Source: Patiria pectinifera
Lineage: Eukaryota; Echinodermata; Asteroidea; Valvatida; Asterinidae
Direction: 5' to 3'
Assembly (NCBI GenBank): GCA_029964075.1
Contig: CM057135.1
Coordinates: forward strand, 17,882,863-17,946,862
DNA length: 64,000 nt
In this document: in pieces, positions 60,891-64,000 of the stretch
Numbering within the stretch: position 1 is the stretch's first letter
How the letters are laid out: each line of letters starts with the position of its first letter
Made by a program: the position numbers and the translations under genes
Notes under the pieces: model-generated
Databases searched by the model: none
Told to the model about the DNA's origin: nothing
The model's input: only the letters and a program-made list of their open reading frames with translations

Positions 60891-61724
60891 AACCGTAGCT
60901 TTAGCATTGAAACAAACAAAATCTGTGCATTCTAGAAGGTCGAATGGCATATTATAAGTTGTGGAAATATATAAACTTGTTTTGACAATTTAATATTGAG
61001 TATTACATGTTGTTCTCAACCATAACAAACTGTTGGAGCCTGATGACAGTTGAAGTCATCTCCGTCACATTACACACCTGAACTTGATCATCTCCGTCAC
61101 GGCTAGTCATATCCGTCACATGACTATTGTATGTCCATCATGTGTGAAATAATACAGGAGTGAATAAAATTATCAGTTGTAATTGATAAATGAACATTGT
61201 GCATCTGCTAATTCATCTGAAGTTTATGTTGTTTAGGAGGAATTTGGTGAAAAATAATGTCACAGTCCCCATTTTTGCTGAAAATCACCACTTTTTGAGG
61301 CAGTAAACTGTTACGAGGGTTTAAAATCGGTACTTTATACTGAAACAATAAAATATTTGGATTTATTTGAGGAGGATACTCTATAGTTTTATAGACTGGG
61401 ACATAAACGTGGATTTGTAGACTAAATTCAGTTATAATTTCCAGGGTTGTTTGTCTTAAAAATGTGACGGATATGACTAAGTGCAATGACTAACCTGGAA
61501 AAAGAAGAGAAAAATTAAATATAACTCTGGTAAAGATTGCGCCAAACCTGATTTTACCATGCCAGAGATGTTAATTTATATGAAAAAATATTCTAAGCTG
61601 TAAAAATTAAGTTTTTAAAATCGGTTTTCCAGAAACGTGAAAGTAGACACTTACTGAAGAATGACCCGTACCTATGGAAGTTCATATCCTAATTTCATAT
61701 AATTGTACATACATGGACACATAC

Positions 61725-61793
61725 CTTGATTTTTGTGCTTTGATGGCTTCCCCTCTGGGCGCATTTTCTCTTTTAAGAGAAAGTCTTTGTCAA
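61725..61793 (-). CDS. Probable exon of a lysine-rich minus-strand host gene
   Basis: Between an acceptor ATTACAG and a donor GTATGT the frame reads DKDFLLKEKMRPEGKPSKHK. The composition resembles the micro-exons at 54.6-55.4 kb. The 5.8-kb transposon lies in the intron between them. Product not recognised. Confidence 0.4.
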
Positions 61794-62464
61794 CTGTAAT
61801 GAGTATGATTTGTTAATATATTAATTATTAAACTTCTGACAAAGTGTCCCAGGAAAGTGTAGATTTGCACGCCCACATTCAAGTATTTTATCCCTCCAAC
61901 TCCATTATTGGTAATATATTTGTGTCCAAACTCGTTTTCTTCCTTCAAAAGGACTTTTCTGCCACTCTTGCCATGTCAACACAGTCATAAATTGCTCGGA
62001 CCCACCCCATCCCCCACAATTTGAATTTAAGGAGGCCAATTGTCCGGTGAAAAAAAAGTGTTGACATTTCAGCACGGATGTGCAAGTTCCCCTTTTTGGT
62101 GATGCCCCCCCCCCCCCAAGTTTGAAAACCGTTCCGTAGCCACTGGCTAGTATATGCTAGTATGTTCGAGGAGCTACGGGGATTCTGTTCCCTAAGCTTT
62201 GGGGATCGAGACCTAATATCCTAGACAAGCCAGGCAAAGTTGTCCAGGGGGACAATCTCGGGGGGGGGGGGCGAAATCTCTGCGCGTCCGCACCCCCACC
62301 AATTAGGAACCTTACCAACTTTGTACAGAAATCGACTCCTCACCAACTTGACACCTGACAAACGATAACAAATTACTGTACATACATGTAGGCAAAACAA
62401 CTTGCACCACTTCTACAATTACACACACAAATTGCTAAATTAATTAAGCAATAAGATTCCTTAC

Positions 62465-62606
62465 CATTTTTTCATGAGAATGGTGCCTAGATAGTGCATT
62501 TTATTCATCTCACCATATGCAAGTGTTTGGTCTAACGTGACTTTGACATCCCGCAAGTGGACAACGCTTTTGACTCCGTCAAGGTGGTATACTACAAGGG
62601 CATATT
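62465..62606 (-). CDS. Probable exon of an unidentified minus-strand gene
   Basis: Bounded by acceptor TTTTACAG and donor GTAAGG, it reads EYALVVYHLDGVKSVVHL and then DVKVTLDQTLAYGEMNKM. The pattern of a short beta-rich module at the start of a protein is seen in BEN-domain and related nuclear proteins, but this is only a resemblance. The phase at its end does not join the 61.7-kb exon directly, so another exon may lie between. A donor-like CATCAG|GTAAGT at about 62,792 could end the preceding exon. Confidence 0.45.
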
Positions 62607-63414
62607 CTGTAAAAGAAAACATGTAAAGCATGTCATATACATGTATACCAATGGAGAATAAGCCCACAGCTACATGTAAATGTGCTAGACATGAATTTGG
62701 GAACACGCGGCGGAGTACAGGGTATATATATGACAGTCTGCTGCCATAGCGAAAAAAGTGTAATACATTTTTGTTTATCATTTATACTTACCTGATGGAG
62801 GAAGCTCGAGGCTAAAAAGTCATAACAGCTCGGGTCGCGAAAAATTTTTTTTAGAGGCAATCACGGAAAATGTTGAGGGGGGAATTCCCCCCCCCCCGGC
62901 CCCTTTAGGGTTAAGACATGAATCTGGGAATGTGAAACATTTCCAATTTTGTTAAATGTTACTGTTAGGAAATACATAGGCCTAGGCCTATAGGCCTAAT
63001 GATAATGTACCTGTCCATTACTCCTAGAAGTATGAATGAGGCTCACTGGAGCCTAGTTCTAGGAGTACCTGTTCATTGTGTTCCTTCCTCCATGGAAATG
63101 ACTCTTTGTAGTTGTACACATGACAATCATGACAATAGGCCTAATCGTGGAACTCTGGAACTTTGGCGTCAGCAGTTTGCAACACTCAGAATCAGATTCA
63201 TGTCTAGTTTCATCATGTTCATGCTACTGCTCATGCTGCTAAAAAGTGCTAGGCCCTTGTTATTATAATAAAACTAGAGTTTTTTATGTTGAACCTACTA
63301 TCATCACCATATCGAGTTGGCCTGGCTGCTTGCCGTGAAGTTGAACGACAGTTATGGGTGTCTTCGTCCATTTTTGGTTGACAAAATCGTTGAGAATGCA
63401 GAGCAATACTGTGA

Positions 63415-63580
63415 TTCGATTACGCATCGAATTCGAACAGGCGCAGTTCTATCATGTCTATAGTCCTAGTGCTTTGCAAAATTCCCGCCGAAATTATACC
63501 CGCCTTTTGTTTTAATTGGTTCCCATACATTCTACAACGAATAACTAATTACCCGCCTTTGGTTTCAATTGGTCGATCAT
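63415..63580. promoter_or_regulatory. Promoter-like region with TTCCCGCC and duplicated CCAAT boxes
   Basis: TTCCCGCC (E2F-like) is followed by two direct copies of ACCCGCCTTTTGTTTTAATTGG-like sequence, each with a reverse CCAAT box (ATTGG). On the minus strand an open stretch beginning MDEDTHNCRSTSRQA lies about 50-100 bp downstream at 63,372. It could be the first exon of the gene whose exons lie at 62.6 and 61.7 kb. Confidence 0.4.
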
Positions 63581-63639
63581 CAGATTTTTTTTTTCAATAT
63601 GCCTTGTACCCTTCGTGTTTTCCTCCGCCAATATTGTAA

Positions 63640-64000
63640 AGTGTCATAGGTACCAGACTAGTCTAGTATCTTACTCGACAACAGCTACCATCATAGTAAA
63701 ACTAATTAGAACCATACTGCCGAAGAAAGAAGAATTGTTCGAGCGCACAAACAGCAGGAGCTGGAGTACGACCCGCGGGTTGACAGGAGTGTGCACTGAT
63801 CCGTCATACCGGGAGTTCTCTCCTGCTGGCACCGAGAGTAATGCGCACGCAACATTCTCCTGCACTCGGGAGTAGCGAGAGTACACGCTCGAACGCAAAA
63901 TGCGAAGTAGTGCAAGTCATGTTAGTGCGCGATATACATGTACGTGTACATGTACTGTGTACATGTACTGCACAATTACGAACGTGTACAGGGCCAGGGC
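63640..64000. other. No gene recognised at the window edge
   Basis: GC-richer sequence with open frames on both strands but no recognisable motif. It ends in a TACATGTAC-rich simple repeat. Confidence 0.35.

Larger units (their letters stand above)
55907..61667 (+). mobile_element. 5.8-kb DNA transposon with inverted ends, carrying gene B
   Basis: The left end GGGTCGTTCTTCAGTAAGTG continues TCTACTTTCGTGT. The right end is its inverted match over about 33 bp with three differences. GTAC flanks both sides (55,903-55,906 and 61,668-61,671). Because GTAC is a palindrome, a TA duplication with ends starting CGGGTC is equally possible. Inside both ends TCCGTCAC/GTGACGGA motifs cluster (56,640-56,740 and 61,050-61,470). 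Superfamily not assigned; a 4-bp duplication would suit Sola- or Chapaev-type elements (inference). Confidence 0.75.

Overview
This window looks like intergenic and intronic DNA from an animal, most likely a marine deuterostome invertebrate (echinoderm-, hemichordate- or amphioxus-like). It is AT-rich, has short exons with canonical GT..AG introns, many ACATGTAC runs, and a dense population of DNA transposons, MITEs, LINE/SINE tails and a Penelope-type fragment. The species call is inference. No conserved single-copy host gene is complete here. Almost every long reading frame belongs to a mobile element or to a multi-copy family that behaves like one.

Layout: 1.5-8.5 kb (minus) holds a nine-exon gene with an RNase H-like DDE arrangement. 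10.1-14.7 kb (minus) is a multi-exon tyrosine-recombinase-like gene. 16.8-17.8 kb is a Penelope-like 3' end, 18.2-18.7 kb a cluster of ATAGCAT motifs, 18.8-19.9 kb a Gag-like fossil and 20.8-22.2 kb a decayed SWIM/YqaJ gene. 22.66-35.08 kb is a CACTA/EnSpm element. 36-42.8 kb carries copies of a repeat packed with TGACGTCA palindromes. 42.9-46.0 kb is a damaged LINE. 47.0-52.4 kb (plus) is a ten-exon gene with a RAG1-N-terminus/RING-like start, interrupted by an 887-bp foldback element. 54.2-55.5 kb is a tandem array of lysine-rich micro-exons. 55.9-61.7 kb is a TIR-bounded DNA transposon with a second DDE-like gene. 61.7-63.6 kb has likely exons and a promoter of a minus-strand host gene.

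The most striking object is the CACTA element. Ten exons splice in frame into an uninterrupted 543-residue protein with an N-terminal SAM domain followed by the regions typical of SAMD3-like proteins. The TNP2-like transposase gene lies entirely inside intron 2 of that SAM gene. Both ends carry clusters of GTTGGG/CCCAAC motifs and the element is flanked by TAG. This repeats the maize En/Spm plan, in which tnpD reading frames lie in an intron of tnpA and TnpA binds subterminal motifs. It suggests that animal SAMD3-like multicopy genes can be accessory proteins of CACTA transposons. A second element has been inserted between SAM exon 2 and the transposase start.

The two DDE-like genes (1.5-8.5 and 57.3-59.7 kb) share the same motif order (D, then SD-x-Y, then E-x-x-GK-x-x-D) and probably form one broad transposase family. 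Exon boundaries were inferred by eye from splice signals and frame continuity.
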